From Viridibacillus sp050278625 (lineage in GTDB: Bacteria > Bacillota > Bacilli > Bacillales_A > Planococcaceae), in the NCBI RefSeq assembly GCF_050278625.1, contig NZ_JBNNTI010000017.1:1-64000 (forward strand): a stretch of 64,000 nt of DNA. The letters run 5' to 3'. Below the pieces are notes generated by a model. The model had not been told where the DNA came from and did no database searches. It worked only from the letters and a program-made list of their open reading frames with translations. Shown here one piece after another: positions 41,079 to 49,855 of this stretch; positions within the stretch are counted from its first letter, which is position 1, and the number at the start of each line of letters is the position of its first letter. The position numbers and the translations under genes were made by a program.

Positions 41079-41816
41079 ATTAAAAGAACATGGTATCTTT
41101 TATTATCTGTTTTTGTAGGGTTTTTCGTTATCTTTGCTGCTTTTAATATTGTTCGAAATTATAAAGATTATTCCTTAGCAGGAGCAATTACTGTAGCTGT
41201 TGTATTTTTCGGTATTTCTTTTTTGGAATATTGGTTAATAAAAAAATTCAGAAGGTTATCATCTTCAGAGGCTAAGTTATTAGAACAACACAAGAAGGCG
41301 GAAATACAAGAAAAACTTAATCGTGAAGAAGTTGAAAAGTTTGAACAAGAAAGTAAAGTACCTGGATCTTATGCCCGTACTAAAACTTTAGAAGCTGATT
41401 ATTGTATCAATGCAGAACACGTAGCTGGATTACCTATATCTGAAGGTACTGAAACTTATATCTACAGAGGTAAAGATAAGGTTATTTTCGAGCGTAATCA
41501 AGACACTTTTGAACTGGACATTAAAAAGGTTAGAGATATACTATTGAAAACCGATGTCGAAATACAGAAGAGTTACGTTAGCAGTGCAGGTGGTGCGATA
41601 GGTGGTTATGCATTGTTTGGACCGTTGGGTGCATTGATTGGCGGTCGCTCAAAAGAAAAACAAAGTAAAATTGAAGAAAAGTATCTTATTTTCTCGTATG
41701 AAAAAGACGGAGAATTAGATTTCATTTCATTCAACGTAACAAAGGAGCCTAAGGCGATATTTTTTATAAATCATTACGATTTAAGTTCCCAAGAAAGAAG
41801 AACACAAGTTTTATAA
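41079..41816 (+). CDS. Membrane protein with glycine zipper and ATT start
   Basis: 245 residues. A perfect AAAAGGAGG ends eight bases before ATT 41079. From there the frame is open: WYLLLSVFVGFFVIFAAF (helix 1), AITVAVVFFGISFLEYW (helix 2), a coiled coil, a beta-rich part and a glycine zipper (SSAGGAIGGYALFGPLGALI). The first standard start, TTG 41223, would cut off both membrane helices and has no ribosome site. It interrupts the chaperone-tape measure order, so it is an extra gene, perhaps a superinfection-exclusion or lysis-related factor. Confidence 0.65.
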   Translation: MKRTWYLLLSVFVGFFVIFAAFNIVRNYKDYSLAGAITVAVVFFGISFLEYWLIKKFRRLSSSEAKLLEQHKKAEIQEKLNREEVEKFEQESKVPGSYARTKTLEADYCINAEHVAGLPISEGTETYIYRGKDKVIFERNQDTFELDIKKVRDILLKTDVEIQKSYVSSAGGAIGGYALFGPLGALIGGRSKEKQSKIEEKYLIFSYEKDGELDFISFNVTKEPKAIFFINHYDLSSQERRTQVL

Positions 41817-41826
41817 TGGAAATTTT

Positions 41827-41856
41827 GAGCGCCTGAGGTTAAGGTGCTCTTTTTTA
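41827..41856 (+). terminator. Terminator after the inserted membrane protein
   Basis: GAGCGCCT/AGGTGCTC (one G-U), seven-base loop, six T. Confidence 0.8.
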
Positions 41857-41879
41857 TTGCTTGAAAGGCGGTGAAAGAC

Positions 41880-44123
41880 TTGGCGACAATTAGAACAGCG
41901 ATTCAAATTCAAGACGGTATGTCTAGAGCTTTTCAGTCAATGAACACAGCAATGAACGTAGTACTCAGTAGTTTTGAGTCTTTGCAAGACGCATCTAGTA
42001 ACGCTATCGACACTGCTAGTATAGAAACAGCGAGAGCGGAATTAAATAGAGCCGAACAAGCATTTAGTGAAATAGAACAAGAAATTCGAAATGCTGACGA
42101 AGCACAACAACAGTTCAATAATAACATTAGAGATGGTACTTCTTCCGCAGATGGATTACTTCAAAAAATTATGGGAATTGCAGCGGCATATTTAGGTTTT
42201 CAATCAGCTGGTAATGTCGTTTCATTGTCAGATGAAATGACAAATACAACTGCACGACTGGATTTAATGAATGACAAATTACAAACAACTGTAGAACTTC
42301 AAGAAATGATTTTCGAGTCTGCTAAAAGGACATATACTCCATATCAACAAACCGCTGATATGGTCGGTAAATTAGGTATGCAAGCAAGAGATGCTTTTAG
42401 TAGTAATGAAGAGTTGATTGCTTTTGCAGAACAAATCAACAAAACCTTTACGATAGCAGGAACATCTGTCGAAGGGGTAGAATCCGTAATGCTCCAGTTA
42501 ACGCAAGCTATGGCATCAGGGGTTCTTCAAGGTGAAGAATTAGCAGCATTATTAGATAACGCTCAACCGATTGTTCAAAACATAGCCGATTACATGGACG
42601 TTCCGTTTGGATCAATAAAAAAATTAGCTTCTGAAGGTCAAATTACGGCAGAGATTGTAAAGAATGCAATGTTCCAAGCGGCAGAACAAACAAACGCAGC
42701 ATTTGAAACCATGCCTCTAACATGGAGCAAGATATGGACTAACATTAAGAATGATGCGTTTAAAGCGTTCCAACCGATATTACAGAGTATTAATGATATA
42801 GCTAATAATACGGAGATGCAGAATGTGATTAATGCCGTTGTAAATGGACTGTACACTTTATCCGCTGTAGCCGTCACAACTTTTGATATTTTAACAACTG
42901 CAGGTAGTTTTATGTACAATAATTGGTCACTAATTGCACCAGTTTTAGGAACAGTGACAATGGCGATAGGAGCTTATACCACAGCATTAGTGATCAATAA
43001 GGCTGCTGAAATCGTTAGTGTATTTTGGACAGGAGCAAAAACATTAGCTATAGGCTTAATGACCACTTCAAGTTGGGCAGGTGTGCAAGCTACAATTGCT
43101 CTCACAGCTGCACAATGGGGATTAAACACAGCATTGATGGCAAACCCAGTATTTATTATTGTGATGGCTATAATTATTTTAATTGGGGCACTTTATTTAG
43201 CGGTTGAAGCAGTTAATTATTTTGCCGGAACATCAATAAGCGCAACAGGTATTGTCGCCGGAGCTTTCATGGTTTTGGTTACATTCATTTATAATAAAAT
43301 CGCATTTTTGTGGAATATATTTGCCGCTATTGCAGAATTCTTCGTAAACGTTTGGCAACACCCAATATATTCAGTTAAAAAACTATTTGCGAACTTAGTA
43401 AATAACTTCTTAGATCAAACGATATCCATGAGTAGCGGCTGGGATTCTTTTGCTACTTCTTTTGTTAACGCCATGATTAGCGCAGTAAATGGTGCAATTA
43501 AGGCATGGAATTGGTTTGTAGATATGCTCCCTAGTGATATTGCCAGTTCTATAGGATTAGGTAAGGGGGAGGAATTTGAATATAGAACATCTATAACAAG
43601 CGACTTAAAAGGTATTAAAAAAGGAATTAATGCCGCAGTTGGTAAGGCCCCTGAAGACTACTGGGAAGCACCAAAGATGGAAATGAAATCACTTGGTGCC
43701 GCATGGGACACTGGTTACGATTGGGGATCAAATTTATTTAGTAAAGATGCTGTTAAAAAAGAAAAAGATAAAAAAGATAAACCGGATAACGACATGCAAT
43801 CGCTAATAGATAACGTAAAAGGTTTACAACCTCCTGCAAATAACGCAGCAGATGCAGCTAATAGAGCGGCTGGAAACGGCGGTAAAACAGCCGGCAATAC
43901 TGCAAAAATGGCAAAGGCAATGGAAGGTGCAACTGATGATTTGAAATACATGAGGGACCTTGCTGACCGTGAAGTAATCAACCGATTCACGACAGCAAAA
44001 GTGAAAGTGGATTTTAGCAGCGTAAATACTATCAAATCTGATTTAGATCTAGACGGAATCATTGATAAATTTGGCGAAAAGCTAGAAGAAGCTATTACAG
44101 TAGCTGCAGAGGGGGTGCACTAG
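41880..44123 (+). CDS. Tail tape measure protein
   Basis: About 747 residues. Coiled-coil N-terminus, TMP domain (MLQLTQAMASGVLQGEELAA), and a central hydrophobic block (about 330-490) typical of tape measures. TTG 41880 fits GGCGG; a GTG at 41871 overlaps that site. The length is modest, predicting a tail of roughly 100 nm by the usual 0.15 nm per residue rule. Confidence 0.88.
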   Translation: MATIRTAIQIQDGMSRAFQSMNTAMNVVLSSFESLQDASSNAIDTASIETARAELNRAEQAFSEIEQEIRNADEAQQQFNNNIRDGTSSADGLLQKIMGIAAAYLGFQSAGNVVSLSDEMTNTTARLDLMNDKLQTTVELQEMIFESAKRTYTPYQQTADMVGKLGMQARDAFSSNEELIAFAEQINKTFTIAGTSVEGVESVMLQLTQAMASGVLQGEELAALLDNAQPIVQNIADYMDVPFGSIKKLASEGQITAEIVKNAMFQAAEQTNAAFETMPLTWSKIWTNIKNDAFKAFQPILQSINDIANNTEMQNVINAVVNGLYTLSAVAVTTFDILTTAGSFMYNNWSLIAPVLGTVTMAIGAYTTALVINKAAEIVSVFWTGAKTLAIGLMTTSSWAGVQATIALTAAQWGLNTALMANPVFIIVMAIIILIGALYLAVEAVNYFAGTSISATGIVAGAFMVLVTFIYNKIAFLWNIFAAIAEFFVNVWQHPIYSVKKLFANLVNNFLDQTISMSSGWDSFATSFVNAMISAVNGAIKAWNWFVDMLPSDIASSIGLGKGEEFEYRTSITSDLKGIKKGINAAVGKAPEDYWEAPKMEMKSLGAAWDTGYDWGSNLFSKDAVKKEKDKKDKPDNDMQSLIDNVKGLQPPANNAADAANRAAGNGGKTAGNTAKMAKAMEGATDDLKYMRDLADREVINRFTTAKVKVDFSSVNTIKSDLDLDGIIDKFGEKLEEAITVAAEGVH

Positions 44124-44783
44124 ATGTATGGATTTTTTATAAACGGTGTACAGTTTCCTATTGCGCCTGCAAAGCTAGATACAAGAATTAATAACAAAAA
44201 TCAGACTATCACTCTCATCAACGAGGGTGAGGTCAATCTTTTAAAAAAGGCTGGATTAACGGATTTTTCATTTGAAGTCCTTTTACCTAACGCAAAATAT
44301 CCGTTCGCTGTATATCCTAAAGGATTTAAACCAGCAACTTATTACTTAGAAAAACTAGAAAAATTGAAGTTGAAAAAGAAACCGTTTCAATTTATTGTTA
44401 CTCGATCTAAACCGAACGGAGATTTGCTTTTTGACACAAACATGAAAGTGTCCTTGGAGAGTTACGAAATCAAAGAAGATGCTGAAAACGGTTTTGATGT
44501 AAATGTGTCGATTGAACTTAAACAATATCGGGATTACGGTACCAAGAAAATTAAACTTAAAAAACCAAAGAAAAAAGGTGAAAAGAAAGTCGCTGTCGCA
44601 TCTAAAAAACGACCATCTACAAAAACAGCACCGAAAACACATACAGTTGTGAAGGGTGATACATTGTGGGCTATTTGCAAAAAGTATCTAGGAGATCCTT
44701 TGAAGTATCCCGAAATCGCTAAAAAGAACAACATCAAGAATCCCCATTTGATCTATCCTGGGATGATTATTAAATTAAGCTAA
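44124..44783 (+). CDS. xkdP: LysM-containing tail protein (XkdP-like)
   Basis: 219 residues. A C-terminal LysM domain (VVKGDTLWAICKKYLGDP through NPHLIYPGMIIKLS, about 171-218) after a basic linker. Near the tape measure gene, as in PBSX. Probably joins tube and baseplate; LysM may touch peptidoglycan. Confidence 0.88.
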   Translation: MYGFFINGVQFPIAPAKLDTRINNKNQTITLINEGEVNLLKKAGLTDFSFEVLLPNAKYPFAVYPKGFKPATYYLEKLEKLKLKKKPFQFIVTRSKPNGDLLFDTNMKVSLESYEIKEDAENGFDVNVSIELKQYRDYGTKKIKLKKPKKKGEKKVAVASKKRPSTKTAPKTHTVVKGDTLWAICKKYLGDPLKYPEIAKKNNIKNPHLIYPGMIIKLS

Positions 44784-44822
44784 TTCTACGAGGAAAAAAT
44801 GCTTCTATCAGAGGTGATGAGA

Positions 44823-45440
44823 TTGATAATCTATAAAATACTAAATAAGTTAAATGGAAAAGTATACATCGGACAAACTAATAGCACGTTAGAACAACGG
44901 TTATCTCAACATTTATCTTCTAAAAAATCTTTAGTTTCAAAAAGTATCATTAAGTACGGTATAGACAGTTTTGATATTTCAATTATTGATGAGGCGGATA
45001 ACAGAGATGGTATAAATGAAAAAGAGAAATACTGGATCAAATATTATGATTCAATTGCTCCTAAAGGATACAATTTGGACGCTGGAGGATACGATGCGTC
45101 ACCGTCTGTTGAAACAAGAAAAAAAATCAGCAACACCTTAAAAGGTAGGTATGCAGGTAAGAAAAATCCAATGTACGGCAAAGAAAGTCCTATGAAAGGG
45201 AAAATTGGAGCCATGAAGGGAAAGAAACATTTGAAATCAACAATTCAAAAGATGTCTTTGAGCCGTTCTGGGGCAAATAGTAAAGTAGCCACTAGAATCA
45301 AAAATATTGATACAGGAGAGGTGTTTATTTCTCAAAAAGAGGCTAGTGATAAATACGGTATTTCTAGAACTTGTATATGCGCAGCATGTAAAGGGAGACA
45401 AAAAAAGGCAGGTGGATTCAGGTGGAGTTACGTAGAGTGA
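44823..45440 (+). CDS. GIY-YIG homing endonuclease with NUMOD modules
   Basis: About 205 residues from TTG 44823 (after AGAGGTG). N-terminal nuclease: IYKILNKLNGKVYIGQT, then the helix R-LSQHL and a catalytic Glu in GINEKEKYWIKYYD. It is followed by NUMOD3 repeats (GKKNPMYGKESPMKGK) and a NUMOD1-like helix-turn-helix (SQKEASDKYGISRTCICAAC). Freestanding between xkdP and xkdQ, which are adjacent in PBSX: an invading mobile gene. Confidence 0.85.
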   Translation: MIIYKILNKLNGKVYIGQTNSTLEQRLSQHLSSKKSLVSKSIIKYGIDSFDISIIDEADNRDGINEKEKYWIKYYDSIAPKGYNLDAGGYDASPSVETRKKISNTLKGRYAGKKNPMYGKESPMKGKIGAMKGKKHLKSTIQKMSLSRSGANSKVATRIKNIDTGEVFISQKEASDKYGISRTCICAACKGRQKKAGGFRWSYVE

Positions 45441-45455
45441 AAAAGGTGATTAAAC

Positions 45456-46418
45456 TTGGCTAAAACGCAGTTAATCATACAAAATGGTAAAACAATCATG
45501 GAACCAGTTGTCGAAGAAGGGATAGTTTGGGAAACAGCACGAAAAGGTGTTCCAGGTAAGCTTACTTTTTCTGTAATCAAAGATAAGGCTCTGAAATTCG
45601 AAGAGGGCAATGCCGTGAGATTTATTTATAAGGGAAAAAAGATATTCTTTGGTTTCGTTTTTACAAAGAAGAAATCAAATAAAGAGCGGATTCAAGTTAC
45701 TTGCTATGATCAATTACGCTACTTAAAAAACAAAGATACTTACGTTTACAAAAATAAAACTGCATCTGAGTTTTTGAAAATGATGGCTGCCGATTATCGG
45801 CTGAAAATAGGAAAAGTAGAAAGTACAGGGTTCAAAATAAAGTCACGTATTGAGGACAATAAAGAGTTATTTGGTATGATGCAAAATGCATTAGATCTTA
45901 CCTTAGATAACACTAGAAAAATGTTTGTGCTGTATGATGATTTCGGTGCACTTGCATTAAAAAATATAGAATCGATGAAACTAAACTTAATGATAGATGA
46001 AGAAACAGGTGAAAGCTTTGATTACACGTCTTCTATCGACTCAAACACGTATAACAAGATCAAACTTATTCGTGAAAATAAAAAAACAAACAAGAGAGAA
46101 ATCTTTATTGCCCAAGACAGTAAGAATATGAATAATTGGGGCGTATTACAGCACTTTGAAACCATTCAAGAAGGCGTTAATGGTAAAGCTAATGCAGATG
46201 CTTTACTTGCTTTACACAACCGAAAATCACGTAATTTAAACATGAATAAATTGCTCGGTGATACACGTGTCCGTGGAGGTAGCAGCGTTATTGTTAAAAT
46301 GAATTTAGATGATGTAAAGCTATTAAATTATATGGTTGTAGATAGCGTTAAACATACTTTTAACGAGAGTGAGCATGTTATGGACCTTAAACTGATTGGC
46401 GGTGACTTCGTTGCGTAA
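45456..46418 (+). CDS. xkdQ: Baseplate hub protein (XkdQ-like)
   Basis: 320 residues. RIQVTCYDQLRYLKNKDTYV and GGSSVIVKMNLDD match XkdQ/late control D family hub proteins. TTG 45456 after AAAGGTG. Part of the tail spike hub. Confidence 0.88.
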   Translation: MAKTQLIIQNGKTIMEPVVEEGIVWETARKGVPGKLTFSVIKDKALKFEEGNAVRFIYKGKKIFFGFVFTKKKSNKERIQVTCYDQLRYLKNKDTYVYKNKTASEFLKMMAADYRLKIGKVESTGFKIKSRIEDNKELFGMMQNALDLTLDNTRKMFVLYDDFGALALKNIESMKLNLMIDEETGESFDYTSSIDSNTYNKIKLIRENKKTNKREIFIAQDSKNMNNWGVLQHFETIQEGVNGKANADALLALHNRKSRNLNMNKLLGDTRVRGGSSVIVKMNLDDVKLLNYMVVDSVKHTFNESEHVMDLKLIGGDFVA

Positions 46419-46773
46419 CATGCATGATATATTGGCTTTGATGAACAAGAATAACAAAGGCTTTATTAACACTACTGATCCAGTATTCGTATTATTTGGC
46501 GAAGTAACTAGCCAATCTCCACTAGAAATATTAGTTGAGCAACGACTACCACTTGATGAAGACCAATTAGTATTAACTAGAGCAGTACGGGATTACGAGG
46601 TTGAAATGACTGTAAACCATCTTACTGAAACGGATAATGGACCTGCAGCACATACCCATCAATACAAAGGTAAAAAGAAATTTCTAATTCATAACGGATT
46701 AGTCATAGGTGATAGAGTGAAATTGTTACGAGTGCAGGGTGGTCAGCAATACGTCGTTTTTGATAAGGAGTGA
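46411..46773 (+). CDS. xkdR: Baseplate protein XkdR-like (DUF2577)
   Basis: About 120 residues. PLEILVEQRLPLDEDQLVL and LLRVQGGQQYVVFDKE are typical. TTG 46411 or ATG 46420 both fit GGCGGTG and overlap xkdQ. Confidence 0.82.
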   Translation: MRNMHDILALMNKNNKGFINTTDPVFVLFGEVTSQSPLEILVEQRLPLDEDQLVLTRAVRDYEVEMTVNHLTETDNGPAAHTHQYKGKKKFLIHNGLVIGDRVKLLRVQGGQQYVVFDKE

Positions 46774-46779
46774 TACGAA

Positions 46780-47193
46780 ATGATACCTCAAATTACAGAT
46801 GATATTGATGACTTTGAAAGTGACCTTGAAATTGAAGAGCAACAGACCAGTAGAACATACAAATTAGATCTGGTACGTAAACGAGTAACTGGATATACAG
46901 ATGGTCTTGATGCAGTTGAACAGTTTATTTATAAGGCAATCGGAACGGAACGTTACGACCATCTAATATACACATGGGATTATGGAGCTGAAATTGCAAA
47001 GTTATTTGGGCAACCGATTCCATACGTATACAGCGAATTGAAAAGACTTATAACAGAAGCGTTAACACACGATGATAGAATCGATAGTGTTGATGCTTTT
47101 TCTTTTACTCATAAAAGAAATAAAGTGGCCGTTACATTTACCGCTCATACGATTTACGGAGATATTGAAGCACAGAAGGAGGTGGACGTATAG
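46780..47193 (+). CDS. xkdS: Baseplate wedge XkdS-like (DUF2634)
   Basis: 137 residues. AIGTERYDHLIYTWDYGAEI is a clear gp25-like wedge signature. Starts six bases after xkdR. Confidence 0.88.
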   Translation: MIPQITDDIDDFESDLEIEEQQTSRTYKLDLVRKRVTGYTDGLDAVEQFIYKAIGTERYDHLIYTWDYGAEIAKLFGQPIPYVYSELKRLITEALTHDDRIDSVDAFSFTHKRNKVAVTFTAHTIYGDIEAQKEVDV

Positions 47194-48249
47194 ATGTTCG
47201 AACATATTTCACAAGAGCAACTACTTGATGATGCGCTGGACGAAGTAGTAACTGATGTCGACAAGCGAGAAGGTGCCATTATTTATGATGCATTGGCACC
47301 GCATTCAATCCAATTATATGAACTTTATTTTGCGATGGATGGAATGATCCAAGAGATGTACGGCGACACAGCTTCTCGTGAATTTTTAGTTAAACTCTGT
47401 CTAGATAGAGGTATTACACCTTATTTAGCGACTCATGCAATTTTGAAAGGTGAATTTAATATCGATGTACCTATCGGAACTCGTTTTAGCCTTGATACAC
47501 TCAATTATATTGTTACTGAAAAAATCAGTTATGGCGTATTTAAATTACAGTGTGAAACTACTGGTGTTGAAGGTAATAATTCTTTTGGTCAGTCAATCCC
47601 AATTGAATACATCGAAGGTTTAACGACCGCAAATATTACCGAATTACTTATTCCAGGAGAAAATGAAGAAGAAACAGAATCTTTACGTAAACGCTATTTA
47701 GATAGTTTTGAAGCACTCGCATACGGTGGTAACCGTAAAGATTACAAAGAAAAAATACATGAGTTACAAGGTGTAGGTGGAGTAAAATCCCGCCGGATTC
47801 GCGAAGATGGCTTCAACGTAAAGGTTGTTGTGATGGATTCGCAGTATAAAACCCCAAGCGAGGCCTTGTTAGAAGAATTACAAACAACTATCGACCCTGT
47901 ATCAAATCAAGGTGAAGGGGTTGGCCTTGCCCCAATAGGTCATGTTGTGAAAATTATTGGAGTAAACGAATTACGAGTAGATGTAGCGTTTAATATCACT
48001 TATGAATCGGGTTACTCGTGGGCAGATATAGAAATTGGTGCGTTAGAGCTCGTGGATGACTACCTACTTGAATTAAAGAAAACATGGGAAGATAACACAC
48101 AGCTCATCGTCCGTATTATTCAACTTGAATCACGGGCATTGGAGCTCACAGGCGTTTTGGATGTACAGGATACGTTGATTAATGGTGCTGCCGAAAACTT
48201 GATTTTAGGTGAGGATGATATACCTATTCGAGGTGTTGTAAGTGGATAA
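47194..48249 (+). CDS. xkdT: Baseplate J-like protein (XkdT-like)
   Basis: 351 residues. VDKREGAIIYDALAPHSIQL, GGNRKDYKEKI and GVKSRRI match the baseplate J family. Overlaps xkdU by eight bases. Confidence 0.92.
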   Translation: MFEHISQEQLLDDALDEVVTDVDKREGAIIYDALAPHSIQLYELYFAMDGMIQEMYGDTASREFLVKLCLDRGITPYLATHAILKGEFNIDVPIGTRFSLDTLNYIVTEKISYGVFKLQCETTGVEGNNSFGQSIPIEYIEGLTTANITELLIPGENEEETESLRKRYLDSFEALAYGGNRKDYKEKIHELQGVGGVKSRRIREDGFNVKVVVMDSQYKTPSEALLEELQTTIDPVSNQGEGVGLAPIGHVVKIIGVNELRVDVAFNITYESGYSWADIEIGALELVDDYLLELKKTWEDNTQLIVRIIQLESRALELTGVLDVQDTLINGAAENLILGEDDIPIRGVVSG

Positions 48250-48898
48250 TTACTTAGATAACGAAATTGACTTATTTCCTTTATTACCTCCGACGATCAA
48301 TGAATTAAAAGAATTCAAAGAAATTACGCGTGTTGAGAGTACGAATTTCAACGTTGTACGGCAGCATCTGATTAATATCTTTAAAGACAGATTTGTACAT
48401 GAAGCTACTGAGCAAGGTGTCCGCCGTTGGGAAAAGATGCTGAAACTTAAAAGACGTAGCATAGACACGCTAGATGAGCGTAAATTCCGCATCTTAGCGA
48501 AAATGAATAATAAGTTACCATACACAATGCGGACGCTTGAACAATTATTAAATTCATTGTGTGGTAAGGGAAACTACAATTTGCTGCTAGATCCATACGA
48601 ATTAGAATTATTTTTTGAGTTTTACACGAAAATACCTGATGTTCAGTTGCTAAAGGATACATTAGAACAAATGATACCTTTAAATTTATTGTTACATTAC
48701 ATGTATACGATAAAAGTGCCAGCAATTAAAGTAAGTGCAAGAGAACATGTTTATCCTGTCATGTATCCAATTACAAACGTTGCTGTTACAAATAACGATG
48801 GCGTTGGAGTTGGTAGTACTACGAATATCGATATCCCAGTTAGAGGCCAGGGGTATCAAATTATATATCCAATTACAAATATGGTTGTCACATACTAA
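48242..48898 (+). CDS. xkdU: Baseplate wedge XkdU-like (DUF2313)
   Basis: 218 residues. RRWEKMLKLKRRSIDTLDER and MNNKLPYTMRTLEQLLNSL match YmfQ/XkdU. The end carries two related strands (YPVMYPITNVAVTNN and YQIIYPITNMVVTY), an internal duplication. Confidence 0.85.
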   Translation: MDNYLDNEIDLFPLLPPTINELKEFKEITRVESTNFNVVRQHLINIFKDRFVHEATEQGVRRWEKMLKLKRRSIDTLDERKFRILAKMNNKLPYTMRTLEQLLNSLCGKGNYNLLLDPYELELFFEFYTKIPDVQLLKDTLEQMIPLNLLLHYMYTIKVPAIKVSAREHVYPVMYPITNVAVTNNDGVGVGSTTNIDIPVRGQGYQIIYPITNMVVTY

Positions 48899-48910
48899 AG
48901 GAGTGGTTAA

Positions 48911-49216
48911 ATGCAAGTACATGAAAGACTATTGAATATCTTATTTAACGCTCTGCTCACAAATGTGAGAAAAGGGCGCTTTTTAATTGACGGGACAGAG
49001 CGTGATATTGATATATTCCGTACAGAACGATTAGGCGATATTATGCGTGTCATGTTTTATTTGGATGATTACAGTGGGGCTGTCACACAAGTGTCCCTAT
49101 TAGATAGAGATAATGTCATTTTAGTTAGTGGACAAACGAATTTTTATAAAGAAAATGACGGCTTTATGTATGTATTCGATATACCTGTTGTCGTAGAAGG
49201 GATGGTATCAGTATGA
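48911..49216 (+). CDS. Small baseplate/fibre accessory protein
   Basis: 101 residues, beta-rich (VRKGRFLIDGTERDIDIFRT). AGGAGTGG start, ATGA overlap with the next gene. Tail position suggests a fibre or baseplate part; family not recognised. Confidence 0.6.
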   Translation: MQVHERLLNILFNALLTNVRKGRFLIDGTERDIDIFRTERLGDIMRVMFYLDDYSGAVTQVSLLDRDNVILVSGQTNFYKENDGFMYVFDIPVVVEGMVSV

Positions 49217-49854
49217 GCAGTATTCAATCATATGAGCGTATAAATTTCTTGGACCATATTTTACGAATTGACGAGAAAGGTAATTTTATTCCTCTAATTG
49301 ATCCGTCGACTGGCCAACAAAAAGTTAATCTAATTACAGGGCAAAAAGAATGGGAAGCATTGCAAGAAGGAACACGCTTGAAGGCTTTAACGATGAATTA
49401 TCTAGATAAAAATATTGAAACTAATCGTAATTATATTTCAGATTTACACACTTTAGTTAGACGTTTACAACTACAACTAGAAATGGACGGACGCGCGCCA
49501 GGTAGTAGTGGTACATTCTTCGATACCCTAGACGGCTTTTCAAACAAGATTTATTTGCAAAGTCAGCAAACTTCTATTAATAAAGCAATCACTGCAGGCG
49601 CAACAACTATTCCTGTCGATAACATAGAGGGCTTTACAGCATTTACGCAAGTCACTATCTATGATGACGAACACAGCGAAGACGGACTTATTACAGCTAT
49701 AAATGGCAACTCAATAACTGTACAAGCCTTAACAAATGCATACAAAAAAGGTGCAAAGGTAGCTCGTTCTACAGTTGCTGTTGATACAGTAAATAAAAAA
49801 ATGGATATCGGAAATTGGGAGACGTTTAGCGTTTCTATTTTGGAGGTGGTTTAG
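49213..49854 (+). CDS. Tail fibre-associated protein
   Basis: 213 residues. A helical N-terminal half (LVRRLQLQLEMDG) and a beta C-terminal half (VDNIEGFTAFTQVTIYDDEH) like tail protein linkers. Role inferred from context. Confidence 0.6.
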   Translation: MSSIQSYERINFLDHILRIDEKGNFIPLIDPSTGQQKVNLITGQKEWEALQEGTRLKALTMNYLDKNIETNRNYISDLHTLVRRLQLQLEMDGRAPGSSGTFFDTLDGFSNKIYLQSQQTSINKAITAGATTIPVDNIEGFTAFTQVTIYDDEHSEDGLITAINGNSITVQALTNAYKKGAKVARSTVAVDTVNKKMDIGNWETFSVSILEVV

Positions 49855-49855
49855 G

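Noticed and set aside
41223..41816. TTG 41223 as start of the glycine-zipper protein
   Set aside because: No ribosome site there; the ATT start has one and restores two membrane helices.
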